In this document: piece after piece, positions 25,915 to 33,818 of the stretch
Numbering within the stretch: position 1 is the stretch's first letter
Layout: each line of letters opens with the position of its first letter
NCBI RefSeq assembly: GCF_900114015.1
Contig: NZ_FORN01000002.1
Span: 217,457-281,456 of the forward strand
DNA length: 64,000 bases
DNA from: Caulobacter sp. UNC279MFTsu5.1
GTDB taxonomy: Bacteria > Pseudomonadota > Alphaproteobacteria > Caulobacterales > Caulobacteraceae
Direction: 5' to 3'
Notes under the pieces: model-generated
What the model was told of the DNA's origin: nothing
The model's database searches: none
The model's input: the letters and a program-made list of their open reading frames with translations, nothing else
Translations under genes and position numbers: made by a program

Positions 25915-26037
25915 TCAGCCGCCGCCGGATTGAGCGCGCATCGCCATGAAAATGATCGTCGAGCAGCTCCCGACGGTCAACAGCAGGACGGCCCACAGCA
26001 CGACACGCAGCGTCAGATCGCCAAGCTTGGTCCACAT
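25915..26037 (-). CDS. Tiny single-pass membrane protein (40 residues)
   Basis: Open frame of 40 codons beginning MWTKLGDLTLRVVLWAVLLL and ending RAQSGGG. One membrane helix spans about residues 9-33, with a cysteine in the middle. The ATG overlaps the stop codon of the preceding small membrane protein gene (TGATG), which argues for coupled translation and a real gene. No family is recognised; it could form a complex with its neighbour. Confidence 0.6.
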   Translation of the reverse strand: MWTKLGDLTLRVVLWAVLLLTVGSCSTIIFMAMRAQSGGG

Positions 26038-26234
26038 CAGCGCGGGTCCGTTTCATCGGCGCGGTTCTCAGGCGCTTCGTCGTCGGGCTCGGCCTGGGCC
26101 GCGTCGCCCGAGGCGCCAGGACCGAAGATGCGTTGGAACGTCTCGATCACGGAGACGAAGACGATCCCTAGTACGGCGATCGCGATGACGATCACCACCG
26201 CCAGGGCGGGCGCGACGACTTGAAGCCAGTGCAT
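26037..26234 (-). CDS. Small single-pass membrane protein
   Basis: 65 residues: a hydrophobic N-terminal helix (VVAPALAVVIVIAIAVLGIVFVSV in one stretch, about 6-30) followed by an acidic, disordered tail (AAQAEPDDEAPENRADETDP). It overlaps the 40-residue gene by one base, so both appear co-translated. Position 60 bases downstream of pal-like gene and same strand suggest an envelope function; the family is not recognised. Confidence 0.65.
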   Translation of the reverse strand: MHWLQVVAPALAVVIVIAIAVLGIVFVSVIETFQRIFGPGASGDAAQAEPDDEAPENRADETDPR

Positions 26235-26295
26235 GCGCTGTTACCTGGGCCGCCCGGGCGCCGACGAAATCCGTCGCGCGCCCGGGGACGACCCT

Positions 26296-26838
26296 CTACT
26301 GAGGAGCCAGATCGATGACGACCGTGCCGGCGTTGCGGTTGCGCGCCCAGGCCTGTTCGTTGGCGCCGCCGTCGATCGGCTTTTCCTTACCGTAGGACAC
26401 CGTCGCGATGCGGCCGCCCGAGACGCCTTGGGCGACCAGGAATTCCCGGGCCGCGGCCGCACGCCGTGCGCCGAGGGCGAAATTGTATTCGCGCGTGCCG
26501 CGCTCGTCGCAGTTTCCGGCCACCATGACCCGCACGCCAGGGTGCTGGTTGAGCCATTGGGCCTGGGCGGCGAGGGTGTCGCGCGCCTCGGCCGAAAGGT
26601 CATGGCTGTCGAGCGCGAAGAACACCCGGTCGCCCGCATTGGCGGCCAGGTCCTGCTGCAGGCTGCGCGCCTCGGGCGACTGCTCCAGGCCCGGCATTTG
26701 GTTGCCGGGCTCGCCGCCCTGCTGGGCCAGCGGCGGCGTCGCGGGCGTCGGCGCGGGCTTTGGCTTGGAGGCGCAGCCCGAGAGGGCGATGGCGAACACC
26801 AGGGTCACGAGGGCCGGCGTTAGGACTTGCTTTTGCAT
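26296..26838 (-). CDS. Pal-like OmpA-family lipoprotein
   Basis: 180-residue outer-membrane lipoprotein. Lipobox LSGC at about residues 19-22 after a short signal. A Pro/Gln-rich linker precedes an OmpA_C peptidoglycan-binding domain with VFFALDSHDLSAEA, NCDERGTREYNFALGARRA (the Pal diaminopimelate-binding signature) and VSYGKEKPID. The canonical H in GHCDERG is N here. No tolQRAB or ybgF neighbours are present, so this is probably a second, stand-alone Pal copy. ATG at 26836-26838 is preferred; a start eight codons earlier would spoil the signal peptide. Confidence 0.88.
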   Translation of the reverse strand: MQKQVLTPALVTLVFAIALSGCASKPKPAPTPATPPLAQQGGEPGNQMPGLEQSPEARSLQQDLAANAGDRVFFALDSHDLSAEARDTLAAQAQWLNQHPGVRVMVAGNCDERGTREYNFALGARRAAAAREFLVAQGVSGGRIATVSYGKEKPIDGGANEQAWARNRNAGTVVIDLAPQ

Positions 26839-26901
26839 CGGGTTCCACACTGTAAATCGCACAGCGAGATGCGGCGCTCAGCGGCGGACCGGCAAGCATA
26901 A

Positions 26902-26917
26902 GAACCTTATAAGGTTC
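26902..26917. promoter_or_regulatory. 16-bp perfect palindrome between pal-like gene and kinase gene
   Basis: GAACCTTATAAGGTTC is fully symmetric and AT-rich in a GC-rich region. It lies in the divergent control region, 64 bases before the Pal-like start, and is followed on the plus strand by CATAAGGGGCGCATAA. It is a probable operator; the KdpE-like regulator encoded nearby is a candidate binder. Confidence 0.55.
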
Positions 26918-27091
26918 ACGCGCGGGGCCATAAGGGGCGCATAATTGAAGCGCGCGAGGCCTGGCCCCATGGTGGAGCGTCCGCCTCCCCCCGGCGGCGC
27001 GCATCGGTCCCGTTGGCTGGCCCGCGCCCATCCCCTGGGCGAGGCTGCAAGGCGGCTGGCCGGCGGGACCGATGCGACAGTGCCTTCGTGG

Positions 27092-28618
27092 ATGATGATG
27101 ACCGCGTTTTTCGATCCACGATCCCTGAAGTGGCCCGACGCTGTGCCAAGGCCGCGCAGCCCCCAGGGCCTTTGGCGCTACGCCGCGGCCTTCGGGATCA
27201 TCGGCGCGGCCACCCTGGTCTCCGAAGCCCTCTACCGGGTCTTCGACACCACGCGGCTTTCGATGGTCTTCCTGGCCGGCATCCTGGTCACCGCCGTGAC
27301 CCTGGGCGCCAACCCCGCCTATTTCGCCGCCGCGATCGCCTTCTTCATCTACAACTTCTACCTGGTCGAGCCGCGCTTCACGTTCCAGCTCGTGTCGGCC
27401 GAGGACGTCATCGTGCTGATCGTCTTCCTCGGCGTGGCGATGTTGACCGGGGGACTGGCGGGCCGCATTCGCGACGAGGCCGAACGCAGCAAGGCGCGCG
27501 CCCATACGACCGGAGCCCTGTTCGAGGCCAGTCGGGAACTGTCGGCGGCCGGAGAGGAAGACGCCATCCGGGGGCGGATCGTCCGGCGCATCGCCGACGC
27601 GGCGCGGGGGCAAGCCATCCTCTGGGACGCCGGCCGGGTCTGGTGCGCGCCGGAGGGCGATGAGGCCGCCCCCGAACTCATCGCCGAGATCGCCGGCCTG
27701 GCCGTCGCGCCGCCGTCCGCGGACGCCTGGACGCTGTGGGACGGCGTCTGGCGGGCAAGGCCCTTGAGCGCCGACGGCGCCTTGCTGGGCGTTGCGGCCT
27801 GGTGCGGCCCGTCAGGCGTGGGCGAGGACGACCGGCTGATCGATATTCTGGTCGATCTTGGCGCCGCGGCGGTGATGCGCGCGCGCCTGGGCGCGGCTCG
27901 CTCCGAAATCCAGGCCTCGGCGCGAACCGAGCAACTGCGAAATGCCCTGTTGTCGTCGATTTCCCACGACCTGCGCACCCCTTTGGCGGCGATCCTGGCC
28001 TCGGCCAGCAGCCTGAAGGATTTTGGCGAGCGGTTTTCGCCGGACGTCCGCGCCGACCTTGTCACCACCATTCAGGAGGAAGCCGAGCGGCTCAACCGTT
28101 TCGTCGGCAACCTGCTGAGCATGACCAAGCTGGAGTCCGGGGCCTTGGAGCTTGATCGCCAGACCTTCGACGTCGTCGAGGTTCTCAATCGCGTCGTGGC
28201 GCGTTTCGATCGTCCAGAACGTCCGGTCCATCGTGATTTCCCCGAGCATGCGCTGATGATCGGCGGCGATCCGATCTTGCTGGAACAGGCGCTGGGCAAC
28301 GTCCTGGACAACGCCGCTCGCTACGGCCGTGTCCAGGCGCCGATCGTCGTTCGCGCCTCGCTGGTCGCCAGCGCCGTCCTGATCGAGATCGAAGACCATG
28401 GGCCGGGCGTTCCTTCCGAGGACCTGGATCGCATTTTCGAGAAGTTCTTCCGCTCACCGGGCACGGCGGCCGTGCAAGGCACGGGGCTTGGCCTGTCGAT
28501 CGCCAAGGGACTGGTGGAGGCGATGGACGGCTCCATCGCCGCCACGTCCCGTCCGGACGGCGAGTCCGGTCTGGTGGTTGGCCTTCTCCTGGCCGGGAGC
28601 GCGCTTGATGCAGTCTAG
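27092..28618 (+). CDS. KdpD-like sensor histidine kinase, short form
   Basis: 508-residue membrane kinase. It begins with a DUF4118 four-helix membrane domain (YAAAFGIIGAATLVSEALYR; NPAYFAAAIAFFIYNFYLVEP), then a GAF-like region (about 130-270), HisKA with H-box SSISHDLRTPLAAILAS, and HATPase with N-box LGNVLDNAARYG, EDHGPGVP and GTGLGLSIAKGLVEAM. It matches the C-terminal half of KdpD but lacks the N-terminal KdpD and USP domains that sense potassium. The start is uncertain: three consecutive ATGs at 27092-27100 precede the domain, while a longer frame begins at 26945. It overlaps the response regulator gene by 11 bases. Confidence 0.88.
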   Translation: MMMTAFFDPRSLKWPDAVPRPRSPQGLWRYAAAFGIIGAATLVSEALYRVFDTTRLSMVFLAGILVTAVTLGANPAYFAAAIAFFIYNFYLVEPRFTFQLVSAEDVIVLIVFLGVAMLTGGLAGRIRDEAERSKARAHTTGALFEASRELSAAGEEDAIRGRIVRRIADAARGQAILWDAGRVWCAPEGDEAAPELIAEIAGLAVAPPSADAWTLWDGVWRARPLSADGALLGVAAWCGPSGVGEDDRLIDILVDLGAAAVMRARLGAARSEIQASARTEQLRNALLSSISHDLRTPLAAILASASSLKDFGERFSPDVRADLVTTIQEEAERLNRFVGNLLSMTKLESGALELDRQTFDVVEVLNRVVARFDRPERPVHRDFPEHALMIGGDPILLEQALGNVLDNAARYGRVQAPIVVRASLVASAVLIEIEDHGPGVPSEDLDRIFEKFFRSPGTAAVQGTGLGLSIAKGLVEAMDGSIAATSRPDGESGLVVGLLLAGSALDAV

Positions 28619-29309
28619 CCTGGGCCAGATCCTCCTCGTTGATGATGAGCCCCAGCTCGTCCGCGCCCTGACGCCCGCGCTCGGGGCGGCGGGCTATGAG
28701 GTCTCGGTGGCCGATAGCGGTCAGGCCGCTCTGGCCCACCTCGCCAGCGAAGGCTGCGACGGCGTCATCCTCGACCTTGGCCTGCCCGACCTCGACGGAA
28801 AGGCGGTGATCGCGCGCATCCGCGAATGGTCCGAAGTCCCCATCGTCGTGCTGTCGGCTCGCGACATCGAACAGGAAAAGATCGCCGCCCTGGACCTGGG
28901 CGCCGACGACTTCGTCAACAAGCCGTTCGCGGTCGGCGAACTTCTGGCTCGCCTGCGAGCCGCCATGCGGGGGCGCGAGCGCAGGTTCTCGGCGCGCGCC
29001 CGGTTCAAGGCCGGCGATCTCGAGATCAACTTCGCCGACCGCCGCGTCTTCCTGCAGGGCGATGAGGTGCGCCTGACGCCTCGGGAATACGACTTGCTCC
29101 GGGCCCTGGCGCGGTATGCCGGCCGGGTGGTGACGCACCGTCAGCTGATGGCCGCCGTCTGGGGGCCGACGGCCCAGATCGACGCCCAGTTCGTGCGGGT
29201 GCTAGTCGGCCAGGTACGCCAGAAGATCGAGGAAGAGCCCGCCGCCCCCCGGATCCTCTTGACCGAGGCGGGCCTGGGCTACCGGTTGATCGCCGAGGAT
29301 GAGGCTTAG
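28608..29309 (+). CDS. KdpE-like OmpR-family response regulator
   Basis: 233-residue DNA-binding response regulator. Receiver domain 8-120 has the acidic pair in LLVDDEPQLV, phospho-acceptor Asp in VILDLGLPDLDGK, Thr/Ser switch in VLSARD and Lys in FVNKPF. The OmpR/PhoB winged helix covers 135-228 (LTPREYDLLRALARYAGRVVTHRQLM). It is translationally coupled to the kinase. No kdpFABC operon occurs in the window, so the regulated genes are not visible; the palindrome at 26902 is a candidate site. Confidence 0.92.
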   Translation: MQSSLGQILLVDDEPQLVRALTPALGAAGYEVSVADSGQAALAHLASEGCDGVILDLGLPDLDGKAVIARIREWSEVPIVVLSARDIEQEKIAALDLGADDFVNKPFAVGELLARLRAAMRGRERRFSARARFKAGDLEINFADRRVFLQGDEVRLTPREYDLLRALARYAGRVVTHRQLMAAVWGPTAQIDAQFVRVLVGQVRQKIEEEPAAPRILLTEAGLGYRLIAEDEA

Positions 29310-29312
29310 TCC

Positions 29313-29525
29313 ATGGGAAGATCACCAGAAATCGATCGAAGCCTGGGCTTTGGAGAGACCGCCCTCATCATCGGTATCGCCGGGGCCGGCCTGTTGGTTG
29401 TGGGCGCCGCCCATCTGGTCAGCGCCGCGATCACTGCGCTCTGGCCCGGAGCGTTGAAAACCGGCCCGATCCAGGCCGAGCCGACTTCTGCGGAGGACGG
29501 CCCGGTGGCGCCCCCGCCTGTTTAG
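29313..29525 (+). CDS. Small membrane protein downstream of the two-component genes
   Basis: 70 residues: one hydrophobic helix (TALIIGIAGAGLLVVGAAHLVSAAI, about 15-40) followed by a Pro/Glu-rich tail (EPTSAEDGPVAPPPV). It begins three bases after the response regulator stop, with GAGG upstream. It may be the output or an accessory sensor for the kinase. No family is recognised. Confidence 0.65.
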   Translation: MGRSPEIDRSLGFGETALIIGIAGAGLLVVGAAHLVSAAITALWPGALKTGPIQAEPTSAEDGPVAPPPV

Positions 29526-29688
29526 GCTTCGTTCGGCTCGGCGATCCATCCACTTGCGGCAGGCGCCGGTGCACGCGATCGACGGTCCTTCACGACCAAC
29601 GTGGCCTTGTCTGGTTTCCTACGTTGCCGGCCAAGCGCCGTTTTCCAGCGGCGCTGATCTCTAGGGCTGATCTTCTGGGAGGAGGACG

Positions 29689-29721
29689 ATGCCTACGAGG
29701 GTCAACCCGCGTAGCGTCTGA
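29689..29721 (+). CDS. Possible 10-codon minigene
   Basis: ATG at 29689 with an unusually strong ribosome site (GGGAGGAGG) reads MPTRVNPRSV and stops at 29721, 42 bases before the next gene. It may be a leader peptide or a chance sequence; only the excellent Shine-Dalgarno supports it. Confidence 0.25.
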   Translation: MPTRVNPRSV

Positions 29722-29763
29722 CGGTGAGCCTGCTAGGTTCCCTGGGTTTCCAGAGAGGGCGCG

Positions 29764-29949
29764 ATGCGACGACTTTCGATACTATTTGGCGCCTGCGTTC
29801 TTCTGGCCGCCTGCGTTGCGCGACCTTCGGCCCGGGACCAGCTCTCGGGAAGTATCATTCTGGTCGTGATCGGCATCGTTGCGGTGCTGGCCGTCGCCGT
29901 CGCAATTTCGCGCCGTATGAGAAAAGACGCTGATCGAGACGAAGACTGA
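29764..29949 (+). CDS. Small lipoprotein-like membrane protein
   Basis: 61 residues. An N-terminal signal with a lipobox-like LLAAC (Cys about residue 17), then a second hydrophobic helix (SIILVVIGIVAVLAVAVAIS, about 29-48) and a charged tail (RRMRKDADRDED). GAGAGGG precedes the ATG. Function is unknown; it resembles other very short envelope proteins in this segment (25915, 26037, 29313). Confidence 0.65.
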   Translation: MRRLSILFGACVLLAACVARPSARDQLSGSIILVVIGIVAVLAVAVAISRRMRKDADRDED

Positions 29950-30042
29950 GCCGATGGCGGTAAAAGTCCGCCTCCCACCGACTGCAATGATCCGGTCCGG
30001 GTGGAACAGGTCCATCTTCGCGGCGCCGATCAGGCTTCGCCC

Positions 30043-30459
30043 CTATGGTTCGACCCGGGCCACGCCCTGGGCCCATTGGCCGCGACCCGCAGCCTTGGCA
30101 TCCGCCTCGGCCTTGGCGTAGGCGCCCTTGCTGTAACGCCGATACTCGGTGGCCAGCCCCGACCGAATCAGCGCCGCATTGACGTCCGGGCTGGCGGTGG
30201 ACCAGCACTTGCCGACGAACCGGCCATAGCGGTCGCGCTCGACGAACCGGCAGGCCACGCGGCTGCGGGTCAGGCGGATCAACTCATCCCGGGCCTCGTA
30301 GGCGAAGGGCTCGGCCGGGGTCTGGCCGCGCCGAACCTCGGGGGCGTCGACGCCGAAGAGCCGCACCCGTTCGGACCCGCAGCGCAGGGTGTCGCCGTCG
30401 TGAACGCTCGGCGCGGTGCAGGCGATGAGGGCGCTGGCCAGGGCGGCGGTGAAAGGCAT
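30043..30459 (-). CDS. Secreted staphylococcal-nuclease-like protein
   Basis: 138-residue nuclease of the SNase (thermonuclease) family. It has a short signal (about 1-15) and the fold motifs SVHDGDTLRCGSERVRLFGVDAPE and ARDELIRL..RVACRFVERDRYGRFVGKCW, with the catalytic Arg/Glu region (RLFGVDAPE; ERDRYGR) intact. Two-cysteine pairs could form disulfides. It would degrade nucleic acids in the periplasm or outside. It stands alone and convergent with the 29764 gene. Confidence 0.87.
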   Translation of the reverse strand: MPFTAALASALIACTAPSVHDGDTLRCGSERVRLFGVDAPEVRRGQTPAEPFAYEARDELIRLTRSRVACRFVERDRYGRFVGKCWSTASPDVNAALIRSGLATEYRRYSKGAYAKAEADAKAAGRGQWAQGVARVEP

Positions 30460-31211
30460 TGGGCGGCTCTAGCCCGCTTCGGCCAGCCTGTGTAAGCGCG
30501 AAAATCAGGACCTGGGCTACGTCGTGAAGATCAAGGTCTGGGGCCTTCTCCTCTAACCGGCTGGACACGATCGGTGTTTCTGAGGCTTTGTTTTGTTGTG
30601 CGCTGGGCCTTGGGAGACGCTAGAGCGGCAAGCAGCGGTTATCTCTAAAACTTCGCTTTCGGCGTAATCCGCGCGCTTGCCTGCTGAGGTGACGCGCGCC
30701 GTTCGTTGGATCAGGCCGACGCGGCCGCCGGCAGGGTTTCGGGGCCGGAGGACGCGATGCCGGCCGACATCTGATCGAAAGCTCGCCGCGCCGCCTCGAC
30801 ATGCGGCAACTGCTCAAGAGTCCATTCGTGCAGCGCTCGGAAGGGCTGTTGCAAGGTGCGGCCCAGAGGCGTGATTTGGTATTGCACGGCGTGCAATTTG
30901 TCGCAAAGCCGAACCTGTCGATCAGCGTGCCCGACTTCCTGCTAGGGATTCTTGGCCTCTATTTGCAGACCAACGATGCGCCCCCCGGTCGCCTGAGCCC
31001 TGGAACCATGTCCTCTTCGAGCGCATCCGCGACAAATGCCGGCTGATCCTCGATATCGACACGAGAACGGAATATTCGCGCCGCCGGCCCATTTCGTCCT
31101 GGGCCAACGCCAGGTCGGACTAGTCGCCACGTGTCGGCTGGCGTTGCCTATCCTGGATCGACACGGTCGGTCGCCATGAAGCCTGGCGGGGACCGGACGT
31201 CCGAGTCCTGT
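30460..31211. other. Mostly non-coding stretch with decayed genes
   Basis: About 750 bases. The minus strand at 30711-30941 encodes the C-terminal part of an HxlR regulator (separate entry). On the plus strand a frame ending at 31123 reads WNHVLFERIRDKCRLILDID and looks protein-like, but lacks a start and its upstream part is out of frame; it is not assigned. The rest shows no gene or regulatory motif. Confidence 0.45.
30711..30941 (-). pseudogene. HxlR/MarR-type regulator remnant (C-terminal part)
   Basis: The frame contains KLHAVQYQITPLGRTLQQPF, RALHEWTLEQLPHVEAARRA and FDQMSAG, which match the last third of HxlR-family winged-helix regulators (wing, QYxLTPLG and C-terminal helix). A stop codon at 30942-30944 interrupts the frame upstream and no recognition helix or start is found beyond it. 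The N-terminal two thirds are missing, so the gene is non-functional. Confidence 0.7.
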
Positions 31212-32108
31212 TTAACGCGGGGTGGGTTCGGGCGGCCCGGACACGATCTTTTCGCTGTGGCTCACCGGCAGGCGCAGGAACACATTGCCCGCGGCGGTGG
31301 GCGGGGGCAGGGCGCCGGCGCGGATGTTCACCTGCAGCGCGGGTAGGATCAGGGTCGGGGCGGACAGGGTGGCGTCGCGCGCCTGGCGCATGGCCACGAA
31401 TTCCGCCTCAAGGGCCTCGCCGCCGACATGGATGTTCTTCGCCCGCTGCTCGCCCACCGTGGTCTCCCAGCGATAGTCGGCGCGGCCCTGTGGCAGGTAG
31501 TCGTGGCCCACAAAAATCCGCGTTTGCGGCGGCAGGGCCAGGACCTTCTGGATCGAGCGGAAGAGCGTGCGCGCGTCGCCGCCGGGGAAGTCGGCGCGGG
31601 CGGTGCCGTAGTCGGGCATGAACAGCGTGTCGCCGACGAAGGCCGCGTCGCCGATCAGATAGGTCAGGCAGGCAGGCGTATGGCCCGGCGTGTGCAGGGC
31701 GCCGATGGACAGCCGGCCCAGCGGCAGGTCGTCGCCTTCGTTCATCAGCACGTCGAACACCGCGCCGTCGGCGGCGACCTCGGCTTCGAACACCGGAATG
31801 AAAGTCTTCTGGACCTCGACGATGTGGGCGCCGATGACGATCTTCGCCCCCGTCTTGCCGCGAATATAGTCGGCCGCCGACAGGTGGTCGGCATGGGCGT
31901 GGGTCTCCAACACATAGGCCAGAGTCAGGTCCTGGGCCGTCACGGCGGTCAGCAGGGCGTCGGCCGACTGGGTGGAGAGCCGCGCGGCCTTGGGTTCGAA
32001 GTCCAGAACCGGATCGATGATGGCGGCCGATCCGGTGGCCGGATCGCTGACCAGATAGCTGGCCGTGAAGGTGGCTGGATCGAAAAACGCTTGAACCCTG
32101 GGCTGCAT
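31212..32108 (-). CDS. Persulfide dioxygenase-like metallo-beta-lactamase (Blh/ETHE1 type)
   Basis: 298-residue MBL-fold enzyme. The metal motif is ETHAHADHLSAADYI (HxHxDH), followed by HTPGHTPACLTYLIGDAAFVGDTLF with the further His/Asp ligands and GHDYLPQGR. The length and order match the Blh/ETHE1 persulfide dioxygenase group, which oxidises glutathione persulfide to sulfite. It is divergent from a BigR-like repressor with the operator between them; RBS GGAGAG precedes the ATG at 32106-32108. The neighbouring rhodanese and TauE/SafE genes fit the same pathway. Confidence 0.9.
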   Translation of the reverse strand: MQPRVQAFFDPATFTASYLVSDPATGSAAIIDPVLDFEPKAARLSTQSADALLTAVTAQDLTLAYVLETHAHADHLSAADYIRGKTGAKIVIGAHIVEVQKTFIPVFEAEVAADGAVFDVLMNEGDDLPLGRLSIGALHTPGHTPACLTYLIGDAAFVGDTLFMPDYGTARADFPGGDARTLFRSIQKVLALPPQTRIFVGHDYLPQGRADYRWETTVGEQRAKNIHVGGEALEAEFVAMRQARDATLSAPTLILPALQVNIRAGALPPPTAAGNVFLRLPVSHSEKIVSGPPEPTPR

Positions 32109-32137
32109 GACTGGACTCTCCGTATGAGCAGGTTCTC

Positions 32138-32174
32138 ATATAAGGACTTGCTAAATTAGAACAAGCGAATATAT
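32138..32174. promoter_or_regulatory. BigR-type operator
   Basis: A symmetric element centred on 32156: ATATA-N4-CTTG-N11-CAAG-N4-TATAT. The right arm reaches the start codon of the repressor gene, the left faces the persulfide dioxygenase gene, so one site can control both. A second repeat, TATGAG-N6-CTCATA, lies next to it at 32123-32140. AT-rich dyads of this kind are known as BigR boxes. Confidence 0.7.
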
Positions 32175-32541
32175 GGCGTTCATGTTCGATCTCTCGCGTT
32201 TCGATGTCAGCCAGTTCGAGGCCAGCGCCGCGCAGGCCGCCAAGCTCCTGCGCGCCCTGGCCAACGAACGCCGGCTGATGATCCTGTGCCAGCTCGCCGA
32301 AGGCGAACGGTCGGTGGGGCAGATCCAGCCCTTGGTCGGCCTGTCGCAATCGGCGCTCTCGCAGCACCTGGCGGTGTTGCGCGAGGAGGGAGTCGTGGCC
32401 GCGCGCCGCGAAGCCCAGACAGTGTGGTACCGGATCGCCGATCCGGCCGCCCTCAAGGTGGTCGGTACGCTCGCGGAGATCTTCTGCCCTCCAGCGGAGA
32501 ACGCCGCCCATGACCACGATCCCGAAACTTCTGAGGCCTGA
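32173..32541 (+). CDS. bigR: BigR-like ArsR-family persulfide-sensing repressor
   Basis: 122-residue ArsR-family winged helix protein. DNA-binding segment VGQIQPLVGLSQSALSQHLAVLREEGVVAARR; wing RREAQTVWYRI. Two cysteines, one in RLMILCQLAEGE (about 38) and one in AEIFCPP (about 105), occupy the positions of the redox pair that forms a (poly)sulfide bridge in BigR/SqrR. It represses the detoxification genes in the absence of sulfide. It overlaps the rhodanese gene by 32 bases, so both are co-transcribed. Confidence 0.88.
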   Translation: MAFMFDLSRFDVSQFEASAAQAAKLLRALANERRLMILCQLAEGERSVGQIQPLVGLSQSALSQHLAVLREEGVVAARREAQTVWYRIADPAALKVVGTLAEIFCPPAENAAHDHDPETSEA

Positions 32542-33043
32542 AGACGCCGCCAAGCGGCTGGCCGAAGGCCGCGCCGTCCTGATCGACATCCGCGAGCCCG
32601 ACGAGTTCGCCCGGCGGCGCGCCAAGGGCGCGCTGTCGCGTCCGCTGTCGACACTCGACACCAAGGGGCTGGCTCTGTCGGATGCGCGCGCGGTGATCTT
32701 CACCTGCCGCTCGGGTCTGCGCACCGCCGCCAATGGCGAGCGCCTGGCCCTGGCCTGCGGGACGCAGGCCTTCGTCCTGGATGGGGGCCTGGACGCGTGG
32801 GACGGCGCCGGCCTGCCGGTCGAGATCGACGCCAAGGCGCCGTTGGAGATCATGCGCCAGGTGCAGATCGGCGCCGGACTGCTGGTGCTGCTGGGCCTGG
32901 GGCTGGGCTTGACCGTCACGCCGCTGTTCTTCGGGATCGCCGGGTTCGTCGGCCTGGGCCTGACCTTGGCGGGCGTCACCGGCTTTTGCGGCATGGCGCG
33001 CCTGCTGGCCCTGGCGCCCTGGAACCGCCGCGCGGGGGCTTGA
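32510..33043 (+). CDS. Rhodanese with C-terminal membrane hairpin (YgaP-like)
   Basis: 177-residue sulfurtransferase. Rhodanese domain at 1-105 with active-site loop CRSGLRT (Cys about 66) and DGGLDAWDGAGLPVE. It is followed by two membrane helices (about 120-165) and the DUF2892-type motif TGFCGMARLL. The architecture is that of E. coli YgaP. It transfers sulfane sulfur at the inner membrane. Co-transcribed with the repressor upstream and the TauE/SafE gene downstream (4-base gap). Confidence 0.9.
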   Translation: MTTIPKLLRPEDAAKRLAEGRAVLIDIREPDEFARRRAKGALSRPLSTLDTKGLALSDARAVIFTCRSGLRTAANGERLALACGTQAFVLDGGLDAWDGAGLPVEIDAKAPLEIMRQVQIGAGLLVLLGLGLGLTVTPLFFGIAGFVGLGLTLAGVTGFCGMARLLALAPWNRRAGA

Positions 33044-33047
33044 AGCC

Positions 33048-33818
33048 ATGGACATGAGCCTGGTCGCGGCCCTGTCCAGCGGGGCGCTCGTCGCCCTGCT
33101 GCTGACCCTGTTCGGCGGCGGCGGCTCGGTGCTGGCCACGCCGCTGCTGCTCTATGCGGTGGGGGTCAAGGACCCTCACGTGGCCATCGGGACCTCGGCC
33201 GCGGCGGTGGCGGTCAATGCCGCCGCCAGCTTGGCCGCCCAAGCCAAGGCCGGCCGTGTCAAATGGCCCTGCGCCCTGACCTTCGGCGCGCCGGGCCTGA
33301 TCGGTTCACTGGTCGGTGCGCATCTGGCCAAGGCGGTCGCGGGGAGCCACCTGCTGGCCGGCTTCGCCCTGGCCATGGCCGCGGTGGGCCTTTCGATGTT
33401 TCGGGCGCCGCGATCGCCAGGCGATCCGGATGTCCATATCGACCTGGCCAAGACCGCGCGGCTCGTCCCGGTCGGCGCGGTCACGGGGCTGGCGACCGGC
33501 TTCTTCGGCATTGGCGGCGGCTTCCTGATCGCACCGGGCCTGATGGCGGCCACCGGCATGACCCTGGCCAACGCCGCGGCTTCGTCGCTGGTGTCGGTCA
33601 CCCTCTTCGGCGCGGCGACCAGCGTCAGCTACGCCGCCTCGGGCCTGGTGGACGGACGGTTGCTCTTGGCCCTGGTGGCCGGCGGGGCGGTCGGTGTGGC
33701 CGCGGGGGCAAGGCTGGCGCCGGGTCTAGCGCGCAAGGCGTTGCTGGCCAGGCGGGTCTTCGCCACGATGGTCATCGCCACGGCGAGTTATGTTCTCTGG
33801 CGGGCGGTGGCCGCCTGA
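33048..33818 (+). CDS. TauE/SafE-family sulfite/organosulfonate exporter
   Basis: 256-residue permease with about eight membrane helices in two repeats: LLLTLFGGGGSVLATPLLLY and VTGLATGFFGIGGGFLIAPGL, the repeated Gly-rich motif of the TauE/SafE (DUF81) family. Following a persulfide dioxygenase and rhodanese, it probably exports sulfite or thiosulfate. ATG at 33048 or 33054 is possible; the first is used. Confidence 0.9.
   Translation: MDMSLVAALSSGALVALLLTLFGGGGSVLATPLLLYAVGVKDPHVAIGTSAAAVAVNAAASLAAQAKAGRVKWPCALTFGAPGLIGSLVGAHLAKAVAGSHLLAGFALAMAAVGLSMFRAPRSPGDPDVHIDLAKTARLVPVGAVTGLATGFFGIGGGFLIAPGLMAATGMTLANAAASSLVSVTLFGAATSVSYAASGLVDGRLLLALVAGGAVGVAAGARLAPGLARKALLARRVFATMVIATASYVLWRAVAA

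Noticed and set aside
26856..26868. ATCGCACAGCGAG near the Pal-like gene as an eighth member of the palindrome family
   Set aside because: One arm is imperfect and the TTAT flank is missing; not counted.
31035..31123. Protein-like plus-strand frame with WNHVLFERIRDKCRL
   Set aside because: No start codon or upstream continuation in frame and no recognised homology; may be a remnant but is not callable.
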